From: an uncultured Lachnospiraceae bacterium
GTDB lineage: Bacteria; Bacillota; Clostridia; Lachnospirales; Lachnospiraceae
NCBI GenBank assembly: GCA_947175055.1
Contig: CAMWLJ010000021.1
Location: 1 to 41,897, forward strand
Length of the DNA: 41,897 nt
Direction: 5' to 3'
The notes beneath the pieces were generated by a model. It saw only the letters and a list, made by a program, of their open reading frames with translations, was not told the origin of the DNA and ran no database searches. The position numbers and the translations under genes are program-made. This document shows positions 18,520 to 25,863 of this stretch, piece after piece (the first letter of the stretch is position 1; each line of letters opens with the position of its first letter).

Positions 18520-19627
18520 AAAGATAGAATTAAGAAATTTCAAATGCTTTGAGCAATTAGAAATGCCGTTGTCTAATCTGAATTTGTTGTCAGGGGTCAA
18601 CAGCATGGGAAAGTCTACAGTGATACAGGCACTGCTCATGCTCCGTCAGGCCTATGAAAAGAACAGCTTGACAGAAGGGCTTTATTTAAATGGGGAATAT
18701 ACACAGATAGGAACGGGATATGATCTGCTGTATTTTAATGCGGAGGGCGATATTGAAATAGCGCTTACGGATGAGATGGGACAAGAATACAAATGGATCC
18801 TGGATTATGTGGCAGATGCTGACTATTTGAAAGTAAAAAAGGAAGGAACCTGCGGTGAAGGCGGAAAACTTCCGGAAAGTTTAAACCTTTTGGATCCGAG
18901 TTTTGAATATATTATGGCGGAAAGGTTTGGGCCGAGGAAAAGCTATGAGGAATCATTTTATGATACTCAGGTAAAAAACCATGTTGGGAAATACGGAGAG
19001 CACGTTGTCTATTATTTAGAGAGACACGCAAGTGACCAGACAGGAACAGATACTGTAGCTTTGGGAGATAAGAAAACGTTGAAGCAGCAGACAGAACAAT
19101 GGATGAACACCATTAGCCCGGGTATTCAATTTGATTTTACTGATGTACCGACTGCAGATATTATCAGTCTGAAAGTCCGTCAGCCGGAAAACGCAGCGAG
19201 AATGGGTGTGATCATGGACTATAAACCTGTGAACGTAGGATTTGGGATTTCCTATAGCCTGCCAGTCATAGTTGCTCTTTTGAAGGCGAAGCCGGGTGAC
19301 CTGGTCATATTGGAAAATCCGGAGGCACATCTGCATCCACAGGGGCAGCGTAAGGTTGGAGAATTGATTGCGCGGGCAGCCCAAGGCGGGGTACAGGTAA
19401 TTGTAGAAACGCACAGTGATCATATTTTAAATGGAATCAGACTTGCGGTTAAGCAGAAAGTTTTAGAAAAAGAAAAAGCAAAATTATTTTATTTTTGTAC
19501 AAGGACGGTCGATAGTACTACGATTCATACTTTTGAGGAACCTAAACTGGATGATACAGGACGTCTTGATTTTTGGCCAGATGGTTTCTTTGACGAATGG
19601 GATAATACGTTGTTGGAATTGTTGTGA
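18512..19627 (+). CDS. AAA ATPase with C-terminal DUF3696-like region
   Basis: A 371-residue ABC/SMC-like ATPase of the OLD-type AAA_21 group. N terminus MIRKIELRNFKCF is the typical opening strand, and Walker A GVNSMGKST is at 28-36. The signature/Walker B region LVILENPEAHLHPQGQ is near residue 262 and the ETHSDHILNGIRLAV switch is near 300. The last residues (GRLDFWPDGFFDEWDNTLLELL) match the tail I recall as DUF3696, often found beside DUF262. No TOPRIM or other nuclease domain is visible, so it is likely a sensor or motor subunit. Its start overlaps the DUF262 stop (ATGATTAG arrangement). An in-operon third gene follows after 64 bases. Confidence 0.85.
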   Translation: MIRKIELRNFKCFEQLEMPLSNLNLLSGVNSMGKSTVIQALLMLRQAYEKNSLTEGLYLNGEYTQIGTGYDLLYFNAEGDIEIALTDEMGQEYKWILDYVADADYLKVKKEGTCGEGGKLPESLNLLDPSFEYIMAERFGPRKSYEESFYDTQVKNHVGKYGEHVVYYLERHASDQTGTDTVALGDKKTLKQQTEQWMNTISPGIQFDFTDVPTADIISLKVRQPENAARMGVIMDYKPVNVGFGISYSLPVIVALLKAKPGDLVILENPEAHLHPQGQRKVGELIARAAQGGVQVIVETHSDHILNGIRLAVKQKVLEKEKAKLFYFCTRTVDSTTIHTFEEPKLDDTGRLDFWPDGFFDEWDNTLLELL

Positions 19628-19691
19628 GAAGTAAAGATATCAGAAGATTTTACTGCAAAAAGATAAAATGAAATGGTACGGTGGTGATAAA

Positions 19692-20426
19692 ATGGTTGCA
19701 GCAGTTAATGATCTCTCTTTTGAGAATCAATTTTCCAGTAAGAGGGAGGCGGTGGAGAAAGTACGTCAATGGATGAAGGTCTGTAAGAAATTGGAAGCGA
19801 AAGAAACAACAGCAATAGAGGGGCTGTATTCTGTAATGTTGAACACTTCGGCGGAAATTGCTCAGGATTATCCATTTATACAGTTGGTAAAGGAGTTTCA
19901 GGATCATGATGACAGAAGATACTTGATACATTTACTGACTAATTTGAATCAGCCGGAGTATATGCCGCATATATCGTTTTGTATGGAAGGGAAATGCTCC
20001 TGCATATGTGCGTGGGCGAGGGATGCGATCATTGTAAGTATTGAATCGGATAAGACTTTTGAACAGCCGGTTCTTCACGGTAAGATTGCGGAGAAAGATG
20101 TTTTTGTTAAAAATATATCGAGACAGGAGCATATTTTGTTGTATGAGCAGTTTTTGGGCATACGTCATTATGAAGCGAACAAAAAGCACAGGAAGCAGCC
20201 ATATTATGATGCGGCTGGACGATATGTGGATGCCATGGATCTGGATGATGCAGAAGCGCAGAAGCTGTTAGAGAGTGCAGTAGAGATAGAAGGAAATATG
20301 TATGGTAAGAAGGGGGAGCAATATTATTGCTTTCAGAGACATCATGCTAATTATTATCATGGATATCAGAATAACGAATTGGGATTACATATCAGAAACA
20401 GGATAGATGAAGAAAACTGGGAGTAA
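19692..20426 (+). CDS. Unrecognised third gene of the DUF262-ATPase cassette
   Basis: A 244-residue soluble protein with no signal peptide or membrane segment. I do not recognise the family. Visible features: a charged helical N-terminal third, a cysteine cluster at 97-106 (C-x4-C-x-C-x-C in FCMEGKCSCICAW), HKKHRKQPYYDAAGRYVDAM, and an aromatic, His-rich C-terminal stretch (YYCFQRHHANYYHGY). The Cys and His groups could bind metal, and the C-terminal part has the look of a conserved core. ATG 19692 sits after GGTGGTGATAA; ATG 19668 is an in-frame alternative with a poorer site. Given its place behind DUF262 and an ATPase, it is the natural effector or accessory candidate, but nothing in it proves nuclease activity. 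Confidence 0.6.
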   Translation: MVAAVNDLSFENQFSSKREAVEKVRQWMKVCKKLEAKETTAIEGLYSVMLNTSAEIAQDYPFIQLVKEFQDHDDRRYLIHLLTNLNQPEYMPHISFCMEGKCSCICAWARDAIIVSIESDKTFEQPVLHGKIAEKDVFVKNISRQEHILLYEQFLGIRHYEANKKHRKQPYYDAAGRYVDAMDLDDAEAQKLLESAVEIEGNMYGKKGEQYYCFQRHHANYYHGYQNNELGLHIRNRIDEENWE

Positions 20427-20484
20427 TCTAATCTTGTAGATTATCTTAATTTAAGAATACATTATTTAGGATGGAGGAAAAGCG

Positions 20485-23400
20485 TTGAAAGTAAAAAAGC
20501 TGAGTAGAGTCGTTGCGGCGGTTGTGCTTTCTGCGGCATTGATGATGGAACCGTATGCCGGTATAACGGCAGTCCATGCGGAAGGAACACAGACGAACGA
20601 GAACGATGAACGGGAGAAGCAAGCCGGCGCGGCAGATCTGGGGATAGAAAGCAGTGATGAGAGTATGGAGAAGCCGGAAAGTACAGGAGCGGAGGACGAT
20701 ACTGCAGAAAGTGAGAGTCCGGAAAATGCGGGCACGAATGAGAGCACAGAGGAGCCCGGCAATGAGAAGGATGATGGCGCCGCAGAGGATCCGGGAGCGG
20801 AGAATGCTGAGGAAGACAGGAACGATTCCGGTGTGGGAAGTGACAAAGAGAAACCGGAGGAGACAGAATCTGAAGGTAATGTTGTAACAGAAGATAAACC
20901 AGGTGGGGAAACAGATACCAGCGATGTGAATGACGGTGTTACAGAAGATGGGATAGAGGATGAGAACACCGAAGAGGAAGAGCAGGAAGAGGGTCTTGAA
21001 GAAAAAATACCAGATGAAAAGGCTATCTTAGAAGAAGGGAGCAAAGGGCAGGAAGACTTCTCGGATATGCCAAGTGAGTACAGGTTGACTTCATATCAGA
21101 AAGAATTGAAGTCAGATCTGTCATCAGACTTAGAGCAGATAGAGGAATGTGAAGAAGGAGTAACCTATGCCGCCGGACGGGTTTTCACTTTCGCACAGAG
21201 TCAGGAGGAAGCTGAACTGATTGCCGAGGCTTATCATGCGGAGATTGAGGATTTCGGCATGGGTGTTCTGACACTGAAACTCAGCGCAGACAGGACAGTC
21301 AGAGAAGCGGTTACGGCAGCGGCATCTATGGATAACAATCTGCCGGCAGTGTGGCCGAATTATCGTCGTGAGTTGTACGAAGAGGCGTTTCCTGAACCGG
21401 AGGAAACAGTTCAGCCGGATAGCATATCAGCATTGGAAGTGTCTGAGGAAGAATACAGTATAGAGGAGGAAGCAGACCGGCTGCAGTCGGAAGGGGATCT
21501 CTCCGCAAGAGAAGCATATGAGCAGGCGTTGCGTGAAACGACTGGGTTTTCAGATCCCTACCTGAATCCGGCAAGCGACCGGTATCAGTGGTTCCATACT
21601 GCGGTCGGAGCACCGTACGCGTGGGAAGCAGGTTATACAGGCCAGTCAGTTACGGTAGGTGTGATTGACACCGGAGTGAGTCCGAATCCGGATCTGGATG
21701 AGAACCTGATAGGCGGATATAATTTCTGCGACGGGACGGAGGATACGGCAGACGAATATCAGCATGGTACACATGTGGCGGGGACGATCGCAGCGCTGGC
21801 GAATGGTGAGCAGGGAGTTGGCGTTGCGCCTGGGGCGAAGATTTATAATGCGAAAGTGTTTGGAGATGATGCAAGTAAGAGCGGATATGATTCTACGATC
21901 ATGAAAGCAATCCTCTATCTGATCAATGAGGAGAGCAACTCGACGCAGAGAGCCAATTCCGAAGCGCCGAGAGCGGATATCATCAATATGAGCCTGGGCG
22001 GCTCCGGAGACACTGCCGGTTTCCAGGCAGTGCTTGATAAAGCTAGAGAGAAGGGCGTTATCGTGTTTGCAGCGACAGGCAATGACGGTGCATCAACGAT
22101 GATGTATCCCGCGTCCTATGAACATGTTATCGCAGTGGCAGCGACGGACACCAATGCCGAAAGGGCATATTTTTCCAATTATGGCTATAAGACGGATCTG
22201 GCAGCACCTGGTGTGAATATATGGGCCACGAACGTAGACAGGAACGGAGCGGCGATCTACTCGTCTCAGCAAGGGACTTCTATGGCCTGCCCCGTGGCAG
22301 CAGGAACGGCAGCAGTCATTTTGTCGGGACGGTCAGATCTGCCTTCGCTTGACGGCAAATCAGGGGCCGAAAGAGTGGATGCTCTGGAAGCCGTTATGAA
22401 GGGGAATACGATCAGTGCCGGTGACGGTATGGGTAACGGAATAACCAATCTGGCACAAGTATTCCACCTGTCCACGGCAGTTATGAAACCAGGTGCCCCT
22501 AACATAGATATTTCTGATAATTCTGATCAGAAGAGACAATCGGTGGAGGTAAGAATTACGGCACAGGCAGGTATGCGGCTGTGCTACACGACCAATGGCA
22601 GAAACCCTGTTTATAAGAACGAGACGGCAGGTGCCTATACAACACTGGTGGAAGAAAGTGAGGTATCTTTTACCTTAGATGGGTCTCAGGCAGTGAATGG
22701 AACGGTGAAAGCTTTTGCCATCAGCGAAGACGGGGTGATCAGTTCTGTTAAGTCTAAAAGCTATAAATTATCGCCCTATGTGAAGACAATAAACGTGACC
22801 GGTCCGGCCAGGGTTGAGAGAGGCCGGAGCATTCAGCTTACGGCAACAGTTTTGCCGGGTTATGCGGCCAATAAGAAAGTGACTTGGAATCTGAGAGATT
22901 CGTCAGGTGAGTCGGTTGACATTACGAAGATCAAGATCGATGGGAAAGGAAAGATCACGGTTGCGGCTGAGGCCGATCTGGGTACATACACGGTTATCGC
23001 ACAGGCGGGGGATGGTGGTAATGCCGAGACACGGTATGAGATTCAGGTTATCGGGAAAGGGACTGCAGTCACAAGTATTTCTTTTGACAGCAATATAACA
23101 AAGGAACTGTGGATTACGAAGGAAACTCCTGTTCCGACAATGCATCTGGCAGATTTCACGACTGTTCGGGAGAAAGACGAGTCGGGTAAAGAACTGACAT
23201 ACAGAGGAGACAAGCTAGGAGACCGTGTGATATGGACGAGCAGCAGACCGACAATAGCGGAGGTGGACTCCGAAGGCGTTGTGACAGCAAAAAGCGCAGG
23301 AACGGTTAATATTACGGCCAGATCGAATGATAACAGTAACAGGAAGACGAATATCAGGATCAAAGTAAAACAGGGTGTCACCGGAATTACGATTACTACG

Positions 23401-24882
23401 GCCAAGGGGAAGACGAATCCGGAATTATTTACCGTGGCGGCAGGCAGGAGCATGACGCTTAAGAGTTCTGTGAGTCCGCTAAGACCGACAAGCAAGAAGG
23501 TAGAATGGAGCATCAGCCCGGTATCAGCTGATGTGACGATTCATAAGACCAGTGGTAAGATCTCGGTCAAGCCCGGAACGGAGTCGGGTATCTATACAGT
23601 GACTGCAAAAGCTTCCGATGGAAAAGGTGCTGTGGCACAGCAGGAAGTTAAAGTGTTCGGCGGTGCGGTCGGGAAGATCAGTCTGGATGTATCCAAGACT
23701 ACATTGTATACGAAGAAGGTTGATGACACAAAGACCGATTCGCGCATCATAACGGCCACGATTACCGGAGCTAACGGAAGGACGGATTTTGACCCAAATG
23801 CCTATACGGTCACGAGCAGTAATGAAGCTGTTGTCAGGACAGCATCTGTATCAGGAGAAAAGGGTAAAGTACAGATCACGATAACCTCCGCAGGAAAGAA
23901 GTATGGCAAAGCCAAAGTGACGATTGCTTCCACGGATGGAAGTAATAAGAAGGCGGTCTGCAATGTGACTGTCAGTGGAGGCATTAAAAGCATGGAGATG
24001 CAGGATGCTGCCGGGAAAAAGGTGAGCAGATTGAAGCTTTTCAGGGCAGTGGGTTCCGGTGCGCAGGAGTCGGCTGTGCTCAAGGCTGTGATCAAAGGAT
24101 CAGAAGGCGTTAATCCGGCGTCCTGTGATGTGGTCAGTAGTAATCCTGCGTTGGTAAAGGTGTCATTGAATAAGCTGACGAATGAAATTATGATAAACGC
24201 CAGCGAGAAGTCGACCGGCAAGGCCACGATCACACTGAAAGCGACTGATGGAAGTGGCAAGAAAGCATCCTGCAGTGTTACGGTCAGCAATCCGGTGTCC
24301 AGGATCAATATCGCTCCCAAGGCGGGAGCGACCAGATATGTTGTATCGGGCAAGAGCGTGCAGTTGTCGGCAGTGCTTGAGACAGAATATGGCAAAGTTT
24401 CTGACCAAAGGGTGAACTGGGAACTCTCTAATAAAGCAGCAGGCATGGGTATCACGATCAATTCTGCAGGAAAAATAACAGTGCCCAAAGGACTGGAGGG
24501 GAGAGCGGAAGATTTTACAGTCACCGCTACAGCCAGGGACGGCAGCGGCGCTAAAGCATCTTACACAATTCGATTGAGGCCGCCGACAACAAAGTTTGAG
24601 ATCCAACCCCAGGAGGGTGGGAATTATAAGGTATATGAGCTGTATACGATAAAGTTTACTTCCGACTGTGCTGCGCCCGTGTCATGTACATCTTCAGCAC
24701 CGGAGACTGCTGCACCTTCGATCGTGTATACACAGTACGATCCCGATAAGAAAACCGGTGGAACCGGAAGGATTTCTTTCATGGCGACAGGGGAAGGAGA
24801 CGTGACATTCACAATCAGGGCATTGGATACATCGGACAAAACGTATGAGGTAAAATGTACCTTTCAAAAAAGTGAAGGATAA
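20485..24882 (+). CDS. Secreted subtilisin-like serine protease (S8) with Big2 repeats, copy 1
   Basis: A secreted endopeptidase of 1465 residues. It has a signal peptide (MKVKKLSRVVAAVVLSAALM, ending near VHAEG) and a long Glu/Asp-rich linker to about 200. A propeptide-like domain (about 230-305, containing EEAELIAEAYHAEI) follows. The S8 domain has catalytic Asp395 (GVIDTGV), His427 (QHGTHVAG), oxyanion Asn (ATGNDGA) and Ser599 (GTSMACP). A chitobiase-C-like module (YTTNGRNPVYKN) comes next, then seven Big2-like Ig repeats. No LPXTG or other wall anchor is visible. The start is TTG, seven bases after GGAGG; no near ATG gives the signal peptide. A hairpin (TAATCT-TGT-AGATTA, 20429-20443) lies upstream. 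Close paralogue of the protease at 25864. The AE-rich linker suggests surface exposure. Confidence 0.93.
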   Translation: MKVKKLSRVVAAVVLSAALMMEPYAGITAVHAEGTQTNENDEREKQAGAADLGIESSDESMEKPESTGAEDDTAESESPENAGTNESTEEPGNEKDDGAAEDPGAENAEEDRNDSGVGSDKEKPEETESEGNVVTEDKPGGETDTSDVNDGVTEDGIEDENTEEEEQEEGLEEKIPDEKAILEEGSKGQEDFSDMPSEYRLTSYQKELKSDLSSDLEQIEECEEGVTYAAGRVFTFAQSQEEAELIAEAYHAEIEDFGMGVLTLKLSADRTVREAVTAAASMDNNLPAVWPNYRRELYEEAFPEPEETVQPDSISALEVSEEEYSIEEEADRLQSEGDLSAREAYEQALRETTGFSDPYLNPASDRYQWFHTAVGAPYAWEAGYTGQSVTVGVIDTGVSPNPDLDENLIGGYNFCDGTEDTADEYQHGTHVAGTIAALANGEQGVGVAPGAKIYNAKVFGDDASKSGYDSTIMKAILYLINEESNSTQRANSEAPRADIINMSLGGSGDTAGFQAVLDKAREKGVIVFAATGNDGASTMMYPASYEHVIAVAATDTNAERAYFSNYGYKTDLAAPGVNIWATNVDRNGAAIYSSQQGTSMACPVAAGTAAVILSGRSDLPSLDGKSGAERVDALEAVMKGNTISAGDGMGNGITNLAQVFHLSTAVMKPGAPNIDISDNSDQKRQSVEVRITAQAGMRLCYTTNGRNPVYKNETAGAYTTLVEESEVSFTLDGSQAVNGTVKAFAISEDGVISSVKSKSYKLSPYVKTINVTGPARVERGRSIQLTATVLPGYAANKKVTWNLRDSSGESVDITKIKIDGKGKITVAAEADLGTYTVIAQAGDGGNAETRYEIQVIGKGTAVTSISFDSNITKELWITKETPVPTMHLADFTTVREKDESGKELTYRGDKLGDRVIWTSSRPTIAEVDSEGVVTAKSAGTVNITARSNDNSNRKTNIRIKVKQGVTGITITTAKGKTNPELFTVAAGRSMTLKSSVSPLRPTSKKVEWSISPVSADVTIHKTSGKISVKPGTESGIYTVTAKASDGKGAVAQQEVKVFGGAVGKISLDVSKTTLYTKKVDDTKTDSRIITATITGANGRTDFDPNAYTVTSSNEAVVRTASVSGEKGKVQITITSAGKKYGKAKVTIASTDGSNKKAVCNVTVSGGIKSMEMQDAAGKKVSRLKLFRAVGSGAQESAVLKAVIKGSEGVNPASCDVVSSNPALVKVSLNKLTNEIMINASEKSTGKATITLKATDGSGKKASCSVTVSNPVSRINIAPKAGATRYVVSGKSVQLSAVLETEYGKVSDQRVNWELSNKAAGMGITINSAGKITVPKGLEGRAEDFTVTATARDGSGAKASYTIRLRPPTTKFEIQPQEGGNYKVYELYTIKFTSDCAAPVSCTSSAPETAAPSIVYTQYDPDKKTGGTGRISFMATGEGDVTFTIRALDTSDKTYEVKCTFQKSEG

Positions 24883-24926
24883 AACTTGCTGAGAAGGAGG
24901 CATAGTTCTCCGGTATGGAGGTAAGA

Positions 24927-24986
24927 ATGAAGAATCATCGAAGGGCAAATCCGGCGGTGGTATCAGAGGCATTTGGCTTTAATTAA
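24927..24986 (+). CDS. 19-residue micro-ORF with strong ribosome binding site (doubtful)
   Basis: MKNHRRANPAVVSEAFGFN, preceded by GGAGGTAAGA. The ribosome binding site is as good as any here, but the peptide matches nothing I know and it sits between a protease gene and a protease-gene remnant. Probably leftover sequence of the degraded paralogue or a leader. Confidence 0.2.
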   Translation: MKNHRRANPAVVSEAFGFN

Positions 24987-24991
24987 GTACT

Positions 24992-25120
24992 GAAATCGTT
25001 GGGAACAAGAGAGGATTGCTTACGATTACCGTGAAGGCTCTTGACGGCAGCGGTAAGAGGGTGAAGTACCGGTTTACGGTGGAGCAGCGTCGCTGTATCC
25101 ATGGGGTTGCGGATTGCTGA
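24992..25120 (+). pseudogene. Remnant of a third protease paralogue (C-terminal Big2 end)
   Basis: In frame from 24992, the translation contains LLTITVKALDGSGKRVKYRF and stops at 25118. This aligns with the last residues of the protease at 25864 (TVTVKATDGSGKKVSYKFRV), with a longer tail. There is no start or upstream domain, so it is the 3' fragment of a lost or recombined copy, showing that the protease array once had at least three members or swapped its C-terminal end. Confidence 0.65.
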
Positions 25121-25162
25121 TAATAGTATGAAATGGCAGATTTATGTTATGATTTCGATGTA

Positions 25163-25348
25163 ATGATGCCGGGGTCAAAAGGTTTTTTGCCCCCTGATGC
25201 CTACGGATTGCTCCGCATTTCACGCTCCCGCAATCCTAAAAACATTCAAAATCCGCCCTATCGGGCTGCTTTTTCATGTTTTTCGGGTCCCAAAGTCATG
25301 TATTGACATGCAGGCATGTCATACATGACCTTTTGACCCTGGCATCAT
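25163..25348. mobile_element. 186-bp miniature inverted-repeat element
   Basis: The 21-bp ends, 25163-25183 and 25328-25348, are inverted repeats with a single mismatch (core GGGTCAAAAGGT). The interior contains further pairing (TGCTCCGCATTTCACGC region, GACATGCAGGCATGTC) and no convincing gene. GTA occurs directly outside both ends, which could be a 3-bp target duplication. It lies between the protease remnant and the small propeptide-like gene, in a 560-base region without intact large genes. I recall similar sequence scattered in Lachnospiraceae genomes. Confidence 0.75.
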
Positions 25349-25443
25349 GTAATTCAAATGTTGAAATACTTTTATTTTTTAAAAGGATATGCTATTATAT
25401 CTGTGTGTAACTGGAATCATTATTTGTATGAAAGGGGGATTTA

Positions 25444-25824
25444 ATGAAGAAAAAAATACTGACAGTTGTAATAGGAATCTTAGTTGTCAGTGTGTTGGTG
25501 ATTGTGGGGTGGTATGTAATGTTTGTACATTTTGGCATGGGGCCGGCATTTCCGTTTCTGAAGGTACAGAAGATAGATATGAAAAATATGGATCAGGTGA
25601 TGATAGCGGAGAACTCTTTGATGTGCGAGGCAGACACGGAAGAGGATGCGCGAGAGATTGCCGAACAGTATGATATTGAATTTGTGTCTTTTGAGAATGG
25701 AATTGCGTTGTACCGTACGGAGGAGAATCCATTTGAAGTAATTGCCAGAGGACAGCAGAATGATTATCCACAATTGTCGGTCAATTTTATTAGAACTGGG
25801 TATGATACAGATGAAGTACAGTAG
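25444..25824 (+). CDS. Membrane-anchored protease-propeptide-like small protein
   Basis: A 126-residue protein. Residues 1-28 are a Lys-rich start plus one hydrophobic helix with no clear signal cleavage site, so it is probably an N-terminally anchored extracellular protein. Residues about 55-118 (EEDAREIAEQYDIEFVSFE, then PQLSVNF) align with the propeptide-like domain of both flanking S8 proteases (EEAEMIAEAYNAEIKGFE, then PAVWPNY). This points to a stand-alone I9-like propeptide that could act as intramolecular chaperone in trans or as inhibitor of those proteases; that function is inferred. The ATG follows AAGGGGGAT. The following protease gene starts 39 bases downstream, so they are probably co-transcribed. 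Confidence 0.75.
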   Translation: MKKKILTVVIGILVVSVLVIVGWYVMFVHFGMGPAFPFLKVQKIDMKNMDQVMIAENSLMCEADTEEDAREIAEQYDIEFVSFENGIALYRTEENPFEVIARGQQNDYPQLSVNFIRTGYDTDEVQ

Positions 25825-25863
25825 AAACACAGAATAATAAATAACAAAGAATGGAGGAAGATG

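Noticed and set aside
25389..25673. Alternative frame overlapping the propeptide-like gene
   Set aside because: The frame at 25444 has the ribosome binding site, membrane helix and alignment to the protease propeptides.
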